Shown here one piece after another: positions 11,956 through 26,399 of a stretch of DNA of 64,000 nt. The DNA lies in the NCBI GenBank assembly GCA_964247055.1, contig OZ176053.1, positions 10,106,001-10,170,000 of the forward strand, in the 5' to 3' direction. The notes below the pieces were generated by a model, which worked only from the letters and a program-made list of their open reading frames with translations, was not told the origin of the DNA and did not search any database. Origin of the DNA: Paragordius varius (lineage: Eukaryota > Nematomorpha). A program made the translations under genes and the position numbers. Within the stretch, counting starts at the first letter, position 1. Each line of letters starts with the position of its first letter.

Positions 11956-14260
11956 ATCAATAGTGGTTCTAGGTATTCTGAATACAAAGCCATAAATTTT
12001 AGCCCAACTGTAGTTTTTCATTAGCAACTTAGGCACCTTCTCTAAAATTCGTCATCGTGTAAAATACCATGCATTCGAAGCTAATTTAAACATGGTTTTA
12101 ATAGGCATTCTAGCTGTTTTACCCATAATAGCTAAAGTTACTTTTTTACTTAACTGCGATAGGGCTTCACCATCTAAAGAGTACGCCTTAATATACAAAT
12201 AACGTGACTTTAAAGCTAATATTTGCCCAAATTATGTGGCATGTGGTTGTGTAAATATTTGAATTTTTCTATTCAAAAATAAAAATTTTAGTTCTATACA
12301 AAATCTATACCTATGGCTTTGACCATGTTAATTTAGCTACCATATAGAAAATTTTGAGGCTAATTTAGGCCCTGGTTATTAGACCATATAAATTCAGTAA
12401 ATTTCCATTATAAAAGCAATATTTTAGCACTTTTGTCTGCTGAGCCACTGAGTAGGACTTTTGTCTCTGTTAAATACGCCACCATATCGAAAACGTGGCT
12501 TTAAAGTTAATGGCGCAAGGTAGATCATATGGACTCAGTTAGAGTTTTAAAGATTTCCCGTGACTGGCGAATAAAATGATACCTGCTTCTTTTCAGAACA
12601 AGTAGGAACACACCTTTTGCGCCATTATTTAACTACTGGGTAGGGCTACACTCTTTGTTAAATATGCAAACATTTAGAAATAACGTGTCTTTAAAGCATT
12701 GGGTAAACATATGCGACCCCATATCAATCATGGCTTAAGGTTAATAACGTATAAACAAGACACACCCTTTTTTAATTGCATAATAGGTATATAGCCAACT
12801 CTTTATAAATTCGCCACTACACAATAAAGTAACTTTGAAGCAACCCTTCGAATGTATGAGACCATGTAAATTAGATAATGGTTCTACGTTTTTCTTTACA
12901 TGGGTAAAAGTTCCGTTAAGCGCTTGCTTTCTTGGGTAGGGTCTTAACCTATGATAAAATGCCGTCATATTAACGTGATTATGAAGCAACTTTTCAGAAT
13001 TGTAATATGTTATTAATTCTATAGTGGCAGGTTTTTTTTCCATATAATTACACAATTGTAGTCAAGCGCTTTTTAAATTATCCAATGGTTAGGGTACCAC
13101 CTTTAGTTATTTAGGCCGCCATATAAAACAACCTGGTTTTGAGGCACCTTTTTGTAATATATGAAACCATATGTTTCCTAGGTTTTTTCCCTTATGAAGG
13201 TAATAATTATATTTGACGCCTTTTTTAAATTACCAAGAAGAGTTCTATCCTATATATGCGCCTAGAAAAATTAACGAGGATTTGAAGCAATTTTGTACTC
13301 TTAGAAAGTATGTATAGTCAGGTGCCTAATGACCGTGTCGACTAAGTTACAACTACGCGTGATAGGGCACAGCTGGATATTTTACAAAATGTAAAACGTT
13401 GACTTTAAGACAATTATAAAACGTGTAGAATGGATTTTCTTATTTATTTTAAGATTGTGCCGAATGGTCGGGCCACTTTCTTTCATTCACCGCTGCATCG
13501 CGCCCCCCGTAAAATGAAATTTTTCCAAACTTAAATACTTTTGGAGCAATTTATCATGAGATTGAAAATGTTAGTTTTAAGCAAGTACAAAGGCCAAAAT
13601 TCCCTGCGCCTTTTTTATATAAACCCTTTGATAGGGCTCTACCCTTTGTAAAATGCGTCACTTTATAAAATATTAGCTGTAAAGCAATTTTCGGAAAAAC
13701 TATAAAGTCATATGGCTTCAATCAGGCGCTTTATATAAGCGGCTGAGTGGGGTTTCACCTCTGTAAAATACTCCACCAATTGAGGTATTTATTCAAGTTA
13801 TACCACTATATAAATCGAAAATGATTTTAGGTAATACCATTAAAACAAAAATTGCGTTTTTTACATTTACCTCACCCTATGTCAATATGCCACCATATAA
13901 AAATAACCTTTAAATTAATTTATAAACCATGTTGTATCATAGTCATGGGATATCCTGTATAAAGGCAAGAACTTTAGTTTAATCCTTTTTAAAATTAATT
14001 CTTGCTAGGCTCCTACTCTATAAAATATGCGCAATTATTTAGAAACGTGGATTTGAAGCTCTGAAAGACCTATTAGCCCATATTGAATCATGTATTATAA
14101 AATATGGTTTTAATTTTTTCCTGTTAGAAGGAAAAAAGTTGCCACCTAAATGCGCCAAATAAAATAACCAACTTTCCATCTCTGTGGGAATGGGGGCCAT
14201 GTGATACCAATCATGGTTTTGAGTATTTTCTTTGTAGTTTAACCCCAATCGTACCTACCT
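11956..14260 (+). repeat. Degenerate tandem array, about 15 units of 140-165 bp
   Basis: A recurring block, roughly tgcgccaccatataaaaa followed by aacgtgactttgaagcaa, appears near 12190, 12335, 12477, 12665, 12810, 12960, 13110, 13258, 13385, 13520, 13660, 13770, 13890, 14028 and 14150. Between blocks other words recur: gaccatat + aatca, a run like ccttataaaggcaaaa, gcgccttttttaaa, and gctgagtagggct. Units are strongly diverged and vary in length, so the array looks old and is not being homogenised. The same unit, in the same orientation, forms the repeat at 62.8-63.5 kb, and in the opposite orientation the one at 26.4-27.3 kb. Short ORFs inside are chance. Confidence 0.75.
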
Positions 14261-14324
14261 TTCTTATAAATAGCTGCTGTGTTTTTCTTTTATATGTTTA
14301 AATTGAAATATCTTTTATCTAGAT

Positions 14325-15834
14325 TAGGGGTCAGCAACATTTGGAGGCGGGCTTTTTAAGGAAAATTCAGTGTGTTAAACATTTAAACGTAACTGGATGA
14401 TGCTTTTATGTTATTTTTGATCAATAAAAATGATATGGAATTTATTTTATGCTACTATTAAAAATGTTTTGAATGTATGATTCTTAAATATTTATACGTT
14501 GTAAAATAGTATGTGCCAATAGGCTTAGAAACTTAAATTTGCCATTTTTTTCAGTGAAAATTTTATTAACTAAGAATGCATTTTTTGATTATTCATTTTT
14601 TAGTGAAGGGTTTATTGTTCCGAATATGAAAGGAAGTTTTGGTTAATGTGGCATTTTGTTGGTTGATTTTCTTTAAAATGTTTTGTTGGTTCCTAAATGT
14701 GTAAATAATCAATTTTTGTTTTGTCTAAACCAGGGGTGTCTAACACGGGACCCTTTTACAGCCGCAAATTTGAAAACCAATATTTTATGCATTAAAGAAA
14801 TTATCTTGGTTATATTACTAACTCTACTTTAACTGTAAAGATAACTAGATTTATTTTTTTATTTAACTTAGCTTTTTAATTTTTAAAATATAGACAAATC
14901 TGAATTTATCTTACCAAATTTTGCCAACTGTATGAACAAAAAGATAATTAAATCCTGATCGTAAATTCTTTAAACAGTCCCATATTGATATTAATTATTT
15001 TATGTCCGGTTATTTTTGAATGCAGCCCACTAAGCCATTTGTGTTGGCTTGGTACAAAAGATTTATGCTTATCATATTAATTTTTGTTTTTCCTTAGCGG
15101 TGACGCAAATAAGCACACTTTTTTATTCTTTATTGAGCATATTGCTTTATTGAAAATTCTAATAAAATAATGATCAATAAATCCTCTTTACATTAAATCA
15201 GGGGTATTCCTCAATTTTAATTTTTTTGGCATTTTTTTCCTTTTTTCTTCAATAAAATAAAACTTTTTACCAATTAAAATTAAATCAAAACTTTTAAACT
15301 TTAAAGTATACATCTAAATTAACCTGTTTGTGACGGGCCCGGCTTAGTAAGCTCTATATTTCTTAATTTTTTAATATCACCCAAATCTAGATAATTATTT
15401 ATATCATAATCTAAACAAATGTAATTAAAATTTGACTGGTTAATTAAGGACATCATATTAACTGTTATGAACGGATTAATGAATGGATTCATAACTAGTC
15501 GTCCTAATATTTTAAAATACCAGTGTTTTATAGTGAAATAAATTTTGAGGGATCCAGGTGGATTGTTATTTGGTTAAATATCGGCCCCTTAATTTACCGA
15601 TTACCTAACTTTTTGAAAGAATGTATAATAACAAAAACATAAACATGTAAACCAAAAAATTGTATGCTACATTTCTACGAATCTATAAATATATGTGAAA
15701 TATAAATAAAAAATGGAACAGTGTTAAAAATAAAAATTTAAATAAAATTTTGGAAACCAGGCTACGGTTAGAAAACGGTAGGGACCCGCTTTAAAATTTT
15801 CCTGCAAAACGGTTATGATTGGTCAGCATCCCTG
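14325..15834. mobile_element. Cluster of hAT-type DNA transposon ends, nested non-autonomous copies
   Basis: Left end taggggtcagcaac at 14325; right end at 15834 reads cagggatgctgacc on the minus strand. Two more hAT-style ends lie inside: caggggtgtctaacacggga at 14731 and caggggtattcctcaa at 15199. CAGGGGT with a following GC-rich stretch is the classic start of hAT elements. No transposase frame remains. Which end pairs with which is uncertain, and target duplications are not clear. Confidence 0.5.
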
Positions 15835-16189
15835 ATATAATCCTATATCCATTTTAAAAGCCTAAGTAGGTATTATCCTCATTTAAAATAATTATTACAG
15901 ATCTTAATTCGATTTTGATGTCACTTTTTTATTTAATTATTCTATTACTGTAATTTTTTAGTAAAAGTTCAGTACTAATTTATATTCCAAGGCTGAAATC
16001 GTCCCGAATTTCGCCATCTTTTTTTACTAAGCTAAATATATATATTTATAGAAATGATGCTATATTTATTATTGCAAAAAAACTAATACACATGAAATTA
16101 ACAGAATTTAGATATTATGTTTTAAAAAGAATGTTTGAAAGAATACAGCTATAATTGATTTAATGGTATAAATGAGTTATATGATACAG

Positions 16190-17636
16190 TTATACTGGCC
16201 ACACTACAACTTGGTTTATATTGCGACGATGGCGTCTCCTACGTCGATGCTTGGAAGAAGAACTGCTAGATCTGTGTCTGCGACGTCTTCGACGACCCCC
16301 TCCTCCATAATACCCATAACGCTTTTTACGCTTGCTAATGTAGCGTCTTTTATTATCAGCGTTTGACATATCAAACATTAACGTGGATGCAATAAGCCTT
16401 TTGTCATTGGGCAAATTTGATGATTCAGAATGAGATGAAAAATCGTCAGAATCCCTTTGATGTTGATCTTCTTCATTATTTTGTTGATTGCCGGTTGTAT
16501 CATCCTGATTGTCAGCTTTCTTGTCTGAGATCCTATCGTTTCCATAATTTTCGGCTCCTTGTCGTTTTAAATCATCTTCCATCAAATTGATATTAAGTGG
16601 TGAAAGACTTACATCATTATAACTTTTGTTTGAATTTATATTTACAGATTTTGCCGTCGCAGTTGACAAGGTAACGCCTTCAATGAGAGAGCGTTCCGAA
16701 AAAAACTGGTGATGAACCAAAAGAATTACACTGAGAAAGGCGTGAACCTAGAGTAAAAAAGTATAAAAGGTATTATTTAAAAATATATTTAATATCTCAT
16801 ATATTTATAACTTTGGATCTTATTAAATATATACTGTTCTTTAGGTTATGATTATGCCATTGGTCTAACTTGATTAATAATTAACCGCGAAATTATTGAG
16901 ATTAAATATGCGGGGAAAAATAATAATTATTATTAATATAATCAATGGTGCAGTTTAATTGTATAATATATATATTCAATAACAATATTTTGCTTAATTT
17001 TATTTTAAAGCCCATTTTATTTAACGAGAATAAATTTTTTAAATGAAGTTAAAGTTGAATTTTCAATCAAAAAAAATGTGCGGCCCAATTACAAATTCAC
17101 TAAAACAAATTACTCAAAAAAGTCTGATTATATTGAGGTATTTGACTAACCCAGGCCGTGGGTAATGAAACGGTGTTAAAAATCTTGACGAATAAACCTT
17201 TACAGTGTGCAATTAAACCTTCAACAAATAGTTTTATTCATCCAAGGGGGTTTTTCGGAATGAGCTGATAGCCCAAGATTGGGGATTAAACAAAAAATGG
17301 ACTTCATTTTTTTACATATTTAATGTGATCAAATTTATAGAGCGTTTATATTTTATTATTTAATGAGGTGTAGACCCCAAATATTTTGGATACCAATAAT
17401 CGAATCTATATAATATTGGTTGATGATGATGCGACACACAATTACAATTGGTTAAACATTGACATCTATTTATCATAAAGGCTTGTATTTAAGTTTTTAT
17501 TTAATAAACTCGACGGATATCTTGATATAAAAAAAATCGAAAAATAAGCTTTTCAATGTGAATATCCAAAAAAAATTATATATAATGTATTATATACCTT
17601 AATTTTACGATTCCATTCTCTGAAACACCCAGCCAT
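16190..17636 (-). CDS. Orphan two-exon gene: predicted signal sequence, acidic middle, Arg-rich tail (198 aa)
   Basis: Exon 2, 16747-16190, is an open frame running from an AG acceptor (tttttactctag) to TAA. It has no ATG before the hydrophobic stretch, so an upstream exon is needed. One fits at 17636-17598: ATG, 13 codons ending in NRKIK, then donor AAG|GTATAT in matching phase. The joined N-terminus, MAGCFREWNRKIK plus VHAFLSVILLV, has the charged-then-hydrophobic form of a signal peptide or signal anchor. The mature part is rich in Asn, Asp, Glu and Ser and has no cysteine. Basic clusters follow: NDKRL, DNKRR, SKRKKR, then YGYYGGGG before six arginines, a serine run, a second Arg run and a VVVWPV end. 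Basic sites could be cleaved as in peptide precursors, and glycine before arginine would suit amidation, but that is inference. A nuclear Arg/Ser-rich protein is the alternative. I recognise no family. Confidence 0.5.
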
Positions 17637-17671
17637 TTAGCAAGAACAAAAATATTAATTATATTTTATAT

Positions 17672-17712
<41 letters not shown>

Positions 17713-18935
17713 TATATAAAGCGCATGTCATCAATCATTTTAAGGTTATCTTAAAAATATATATTTTATTCTACCACGTTAAAATTATAGATTGTGTGCA
17801 TTCCATGAAATAGCATATTTATTACCCATTTTGTTTGTAACAATATTCAAATATGTGGTTATTTATCTCTTAAAGATAGATGCGTCTGCTATTTTATTTT
17901 TAACTCAATTAGTCTATAACCGAAAAATATGTATTTTTTTACATTATGAGGTATCTTTCTTAATTGATATAGTTTTAACGCATCTCATTAATTAAACTGT
18001 ATGGGTAAGTAACGATAAAGGGTTGTTAAGAATTAAGTGGTATAATTTATCGCGGATATTAGAAAATTTAATATAATTACTAAAATCATTTTAAAATTTT
18101 TGCCATAGGCATGATTGTAATATTTTGTAATCTATAAACAAACGCATTCTTTGTTTATCATAAAAATTAAAAATAATAGAAAATATTCAAAGCTCATTCA
18201 AACATTTAAAAACAAATTACAATTAGCTCATTACTCAACATAGTATGTATATGAATAACTGTTAACTAAATATCCTACAAGCTATCAAAGTTAAAATTAT
18301 TTAATAATGTGGTTTTAAGTAAAATGTAAGGATGCAAATTTAAAAAATATTTTTTATTAATTTTTCTGCACAAATCATGATTCATTTGGGGAAGTTGCAT
18401 AGATTAATAAAGATATTATATGGACCAAATTAAACATTTTATAATATAAATGCCTAAAAAATTAACATCAAATAACCTGAAAACGTATTTAACAATAGTG
18501 TGAATTGGCAGCAAAATTTGCTTATTTTAATTATTTCTTCTGTCGTTAATAAAAAGTTATAGTTTAATAAATATAACTGATAAAAACTAACACTATATTT
18601 ATCCTAATAATGTCTACGAGAACGAATATTTTATGTAAAATATAATTTCAATTATCGTAAAATTTTATAAATTAAACTATATCCAAAATTTTCGATACAT
18701 GGTAGCATCTTTTTCAATGGATTAACTAAAACAGAATAATAATAAGATATAATTATAACAAAATTTCAAAAAAATATAATTATAAATTATGATATAACAA
18801 AAAAAATGCAAAGTGTGATGTCCATATAGTTTCTCCTTGTTTTTTCTTGGAGTGGTAAATATTTTAAAATAATCTGTTCCTTTTAAGAAACCTTTAGTGA
18901 CCTTGTTAAGTTCTTTTCTCTCTTCTCATCTGTTG
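17637..18935. other. Spacer, no gene seen; TA microsatellite at 17676-17710
   Basis: AT-rich with a (TA)n run of about 35 bases. The ORF at 17792-17995 has no family resemblance and no splice context, so it is not called. Confidence 0.4.
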
Positions 18936-18937
18936 CA

Positions 18938-19055
18938 CAATAGAAAAGTTTCGGCCGTCTACGACCATTGCAAGAATACAGGCCACACCTTCGCCCCAGC
19001 ATCCATTGTAGCACAAGCCGACAAATTATCCGACCTATTATTTATGACAGTAAAT
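18938..19055 (+). mobile_element. Possible Penelope-like retroelement scrap (GIY-YIG endonuclease C-terminal part)
   Basis: A short GC-richer patch in this desert reads in one frame as KVSAVYDHCKNTGHTFAP, followed after a short gap by IVAQADKLSDLLFMT. The pattern SAVxDHCxxTGHxF and then a DLLxxE/T-like stretch is typical of the GIY-YIG endonuclease end of Penelope-like retroelements. Only about 40 residues survive. No reverse transcriptase remnant is seen beside it. Confidence 0.35.
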
Positions 19056-19060
19056 TATGG

Positions 19061-20582
19061 CTATTAATTTTGAATCAGCTAGTTGTTTTAAAATGATATA
19101 AATAATGAATTCGAGACGTTGAATCTATTAAAAAAAAAAGATTAAGCCTTTTAATATTTGGTTTTAATTTTTAATAATCATATTTCATCACATTATTTTA
19201 TTATGACTTAATTAGCTTTTTATTTGCAGTCGATTATATAACACTTGACCTTTTAGGGGTAGTATTTACCCAATGACCATAATTTAAATTCTTATAAAAT
19301 ATTTTAGGCATTGGGCCAAATTAAGAGATATGCTATCTTTTAGTCTATTAGGATCATGATACAAAAATTTTATATATAAAAAATTGAAATTGTAAAAAAT
19401 CCTCATCTCAAACTTTTGCGCCGCCATTTTTTTATCGTAAATTAAACACGGAAACCACTGGTTGAATAATATAAATAACTTATGGAAATTTGAATTGCAA
19501 TATAACAAAAATCACAAAAATATATCAGAAATTACATATAAAAGCAAAACATTGAAAAATTTAATCTGTAAATGTGGGCTCCGAAAGTCCCAAATCTATA
19601 AAATAAGCTAGTTCTTCTTAAATAAATCCCAAAATGCCTGGATTGCGCTATAAAAATTCCGAATATGTTCTAAATATTTAACAAAACATATTTTTCAAAA
19701 AATGCATACCTTTTTCAATTTAATTTTTAGCATTTTTTGAAGCGTACTTATCCTAAAATTTTGCTAAAAATTAAATTTTGATATAAGTATGCAAATTTTA
19801 AAATAATTTTTGCTAAAAACAAAGCATATATTTAAAATTTTTATCGTGCAATATGGACATTGTGTTTAACGAAAAATTTGCTTATTTTTTTAAAAAATAT
19901 TGATTTGCTTTTTAATGTTTACATATATTTTTCTACATTTTTTGGCATGAAAAATTTAGCTTTCACCAAAAAAATTTTGACACATTGTGCGCAAATATTG
20001 CTATATTCTCATATGGAGCAGTTACCACAAAAGTGTAAATACTTTATTTAAAAGTTAAAACAAAAAGCACCATGATAATCCTGTATTTTCTTCTTAGAAT
20101 ATATATACATATTATCAGGTTATTATTATACCCGCTATTATAATGCATTGTTTATTGGAGAAAAAAATTTGAGTTCCAAATTGAGATAGCTGCTAAATAC
20201 GATTGAAAGATTTTTTTACGATATGTATAACCTGGTAAAATAAAACACGAAGGCTTGCTAAAAATATAAATTATAAATCATAATATAGTTTTATTTGTAT
20301 TTTGTATCAGCGAAAAATATCAGAAAAAAGCGATGAAAAAGTTCATGAGGATTTTATACAATTTCAAAAAAATGGAGCATGCGAAAAGTGCATATTTTAA
20401 ATTTGGATATACGTTAAAACTTTTTAAGATATTTATGTTTTAAATAGCCTTGTTTTAAAATATGAACGTAATTGTTTATAATTATTAGCATACGCTCGGA
20501 TTTTATATACCCAGAAATATTTATAAAAGGTTTAGATGTAAGAAATGATAAGAATGTGTTACGCTACTAACTCATATTTTGA
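19061..20582. other. Spacer with one short dispersed repeat, no gene seen
   Basis: AT-rich. A stretch near 19380-19435 (words ttgtaaaaaatc and cttttgcgccgccatttt) recurs near 27577-27620, so part of this spacer is an unclassified dispersed repeat. Confidence 0.35.
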
Positions 20583-21137
20583 CATTTCGATTCAAATTGG
20601 GGCATCTAAAGACCCCCTACTAAATTTAAATCAATATTTTCAAAAAACTACTGAAAGAAACAGTCCCAATTTAAATTTATGCTTCTATCCTAATGAAAAT
20701 TATATAAATAGGCCAAAATGTCTAAATAAATTTTTTTCAAAAAGTTCCATGTCAGAATACTTCAACGATATTTTTATTTTACAAAATATTTGCAAAATAT
20801 CATCTTTATATAATTTTACAAGTAAAATTAAGCTAATTATTTATTTAAATTACATCTAACATTGATAGAAATGGAAAAAGTGGTTTATTTTGTATTATTT
20901 TCCAATGCACACATGTTACGTTGACTAAATTTTTACATTTGAGTTTCACATCAAAATAAGTAATATCATGTATTTTTGAATAAAAAATTTAATATATTTC
21001 GGTTTATTATATAAGTGCAAAATTTTGCCGTGGTTCCAATTCCTATTATTTTTTAAGGTATTTAATTTTAAGCAGGCCTGGGGTATCAAGCTACCCCAAT
21101 TCAAATTGAAGGACTGAAATGAATGTGTTGGATCCAA
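20583..21137 (+). mobile_element. TTAA-type MITE, copy A
   Basis: About 555 bp. The left TIR starts catttcgattcaaattgggg and the right ends ggggtatcaagctacccc, then aattgaaggactgaaatg. Each TIR holds an inner palindrome (ggggNNN...acccc). Flanks are ttga on the left and a weak match on the right, so the TTAA duplication is eroded. The ORFs over it (20545-20859 and 20946-21137) are by-products of the repeat. Confidence 0.7.
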
Positions 21138-21346
21138 TAATACAAAAACATAATATATAATGTTATTTAGAGTATGAGAGATGATATTAGGATAATAATT
21201 TGGTTAAAAGTATATCAAATATATATTTTTTATTTCATTGAGATCTATTAGTATATATACATATAAAATAATATCTTATATATCGAATAGAATTTATTTT
21301 CTTAAAATATTGATTATATCTTAAAAATTAAATTAGACCCTGATGA

Positions 21347-23261
<1,915 letters not shown>

Positions 23262-24051
23262 AACAAAGCCTTTTATCCAATGTGTAAATACATAACATGC
23301 ATATCTCTTACTGATCTTTATAGCAATATCATCAACATATTTGTACACAATTGTTCAAATTTTTAACCATTTTGATACATAATATATAATTTATATTATG
23401 TGATTAGATATGATACATTGATTGATTGGTATGTCCTACTACTTTATATTGCTACAAAATTTTAACTCAAAAGTTGCATTATTTATATTTACCGGACCAG
23501 CTAATGTATCAAATTTTTATTGCTCCCTTTGCATTTTCAACTCATATATTTTTACATCAACCTTCCAAATATAATTTACGATGCACATTGTGATAATATC
23601 AATCTTTTTATTAATTAAGTTATTTATTAACCAATTTACTAACTTATTACATAAATTAATTTGATTATTTGAATTTGATTAATTAAACAAGTTTGTTGAA
23701 AATGACAAAACAAATTTTACCCATATTACAACTTAAATTCATAGGCCTAGTTTCCTAAAAATAAATTTTTAGTTGTACATATTGAATAGTAACTTTTATC
23801 GCTTACTGATTTGAAAATACTTTTACCATGTCATTAATACACAAAATTATGCGAGTTCCATGAAAGTTGTATTTATTACATTATAACATTAAATTTTATA
23901 AAAATTTTGTAATTTTAAAACTTTTACCTACTGATTAACAATAAATTATTGAATTTTTATATAAAGTTGCATTTTAACTTCTGAGCACACATTATAAGAG
24001 TCATCCATATATTTTGCTGATGAAATTTACACACATTAAAGGAATATTATA
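23262..24051. other. 3' flank of Cdc42, no gene seen
   Basis: AT-rich sequence that includes the Cdc42 3' UTR. No single poly(A) signal stands out close to the stop; candidates lie several hundred bases on. Confidence 0.4.
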
Positions 24052-25134
24052 CTGGGTTTGGAACCAGTTCTACAAATGTGGAAGCGGGATGGTTCCTGGC
24101 GTTTAGAACCGTAATCGGCCTAGCTCCTAACCATTTAGTAATGGAACCGGGTTGCTTCCTAAAATTGTGGAACCGGAGTGCCTTAAAAATTTAACGGTTC
24201 GGGAACCGGTTCCATATTGGTTTCCGATTTTTCATTAGATGATTTTCATGCAACATTTTTATTAAAAAATAAACCAAAATATCAACAATTGTAAATTGAA
24301 ACATAATTATAAAAATTAAATAGCCAAATGTATAAGTACAAGGTAGTTAAAGAGTTTTCTATACTATGCAAGAAATCTGTTAACTTTGAAAAATGATTGT
24401 ACCAAGCAACGTTTGTCAGATTACTTCTCAGATCTAAAAAAGTATTTAGTGTAGAAAATCTTTCGATGTTGTGAGCCATATTACCACTATACAACATAAA
24501 ATTTTAATATTTTTAAATCCGTGGCCAGAAGAATCTTAAGGGCTGAGGCCTTTGGGCGGTTTAATTATTACTATATAGTGTGGCTCCATTATATTACTTA
24601 TTGGTGTTTGTTTATGGACGCTATAGTTTATGGTTTTTTACCAGATTCATTAATTAATTAGGTATGCTGTAGATTAAAAAATATGCTTGTATATTTATGT
24701 TTGTGGTTCTCTTCAACTGAAAGGTAAGATACCCGAAAAAATTGTTAACATGGTAATTCCATTTCAAATGGATAGGAGAAAATATATTATCATATGATAA
24801 ATTTTTTAAATAATAATATTTAAACAACAAATAATAAAATTATGATGGTCATTTCATGAGGGTGGCTAAAAAATGCTATCATACAATTAATAATAAATAA
24901 TATTTCAAACAACTCATTTTTGAAAAATAAAACTATATGGAGGAATCACTTATTTTAGAGGTGGAACCGGAAACGAACTGGTTGAACGGGTGAAACCCGA
25001 ACCGGGCTGGTTTCTAAGAATTTGAAAATTGAACTGGAGTGCTTCCTGCGGAAGGTAAACCGGAAGCTTAATTCCAACCTAACAAACCGGTTCCTGGTGA
25101 AATCTCGGGAACCGTAGGATTTCACTAGGGTCCC
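24052..25134. mobile_element. Candidate non-autonomous hAT-like element with GGAACCGG-rich ends
   Basis: Both ends (24052-24230 and 24960-25134) are filled with short words such as ggaaccggtt, gaaccgggtt and their complements, while the 700 bp between is plain AT-rich DNA. Such GGAACCGG-rich ends behind a CAGGG-type terminus are known from hAT elements. The 53.4-53.8 kb element carries related words. Exact termini and target duplication are unclear. No transposase is present. Confidence 0.45.
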
Positions 25135-25882
25135 ATCAAAGCTCTGGTAAAAACCCTTTGATTTACCAACCTTTAAAACTGGGTTTTAGGAAACAATTAT
25201 TTAAATAATAATTGGTTGATTAATTTTGAATTCCAAACTATCAAATGTCCAAAGAATGTTATTGATTGAGCCAAAGATTAACGTGAGTTTACGGCTTTCG
25301 CTATTTATTTAGTTTTTTCGTAAAACCATAAGTTAATGCAGATAAAATATAGAGTGGAATTGAATACATTCGCCTGAAAACAAATGTCTCTGAAAAGTTT
25401 TGACATTTATCCCCTGATGGCTAGTAATTAGTGGGATTAGTGTTTTTAATGGTGCGGTTACCTAAACCAATCAACTTGGTGTTTTAAACCGATCCATTAA
25501 TATACCATATATGCTTAAAAAATCTTAAAGAATTTTCTATAATTTAAAAATTTCATTGACCTTTAATAATGATGTTACTTAGCCTTTAGCAAATGATTTA
25601 TAGGCCCAAATCCAGCCGCTGCGGGGGACACTGGAGTAATTTTAGGAGTTAATATTTTTTTAGGTACTTTTAAAAAATATGCAATAAACTTTAACAAAAT
25701 TAATAAATGGCAGTATCAATAAATCATTTTGGCGATAATAATTGATTCTACACAAATCCTAGGAATGAGGCATAAAGGAATGCCAGTAAAAGAGCGTTGC
25801 CGCATCATTATTTTTTTAATCTGTCATAGCTGAAAGCATCCAAAGAATTAAACATTTATAAAATAATAATCACTGCAACAAT

Positions 25883-26179
25883 TTATGATTCAGCACATTT
25901 TTTGATTAAATCCATTGATTTTTCGATGTTTGACACCCATAATTTCAAAGCTTCAATTATTCGCTCAACCTCTTGGTAGCCGGCTTCTATTTCATCTACT
26001 CGACTATTAATTGTTGTTTGATTGGGACATGCAAAAGTTACATGATGCTCAAGATTGGTATCTAAATTTAGATTCGTAGTCGGATAACTCATGTTCATAG
26101 TTGATATTGTTGTAGTTGTTATAGTTTGTGGATGCTTTTGATTTTTGAAGCCAACATCTAAAAAAAATTTTGAGCACAT
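25883..26179 (-). CDS. Small coiled-coil ORF, 98 aa or a 3'-terminal exon, unknown family
   Basis: Open frame with ATG at 26179. A good splice acceptor (run of T then AG) falls seven codons in, so it may be the last exon of a longer gene. The first half is Thr/Asn-rich (TITTTTISTMN) and the second half is a clean amphipathic helix: RVDEIEAGYQEVERIIEAL, then LWVSNIEKSMDLIKKC. Its composition is less AT-driven than chance ORFs nearby. The helix recalls small subunits of BLOC-1-like or other coiled-coil complexes, but no family can be named. No upstream exon was identified before the repeat at 26.4 kb. Confidence 0.35.
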   Translation of the reverse strand: MCSKFFLDVGFKNQKHPQTITTTTISTMNMSYPTTNLNLDTNLEHHVTFACPNQTTINSRVDEIEAGYQEVERIIEALKLWVSNIEKSMDLIKKCAES

Positions 26180-26399
26180 ATAAATTTATATTACTTAATG
26201 CCGTTAATGTTAATTAATTAACCCATTACCTTTGGGGTTGTTTTATATAGAGCCATTTGAATACCTTAAAAATAATTTAAGGTATTAAGCCAAATTTAAA
26301 AATATTCTTTTAGTCTTATGTAAGTTTATATTATAGTGCATAAAAAAATGATAATGCATCAATTAGAAAAATCGTGTTATATAAATAAATAGCGTAAAT

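Noticed and set aside
12741-13055. ORF of 104 codons on the minus strand
   Set aside because: Lies wholly in the degenerate tandem array; no family resemblance.
14039-14248. ORF of 69 codons on the minus strand
   Set aside because: Part of the same array, spans its last units.
18945-18975. Resemblance of gtctacgaccat to the start of 5S rRNA
   Set aside because: Only about 12 bases agree; the 5S internal promoter boxes do not follow. A protein-like reading fits better.
20545-20859. ORF of 104 codons, plus strand
   Set aside because: Falls in MITE copy A; other copies are not open in the same frame.
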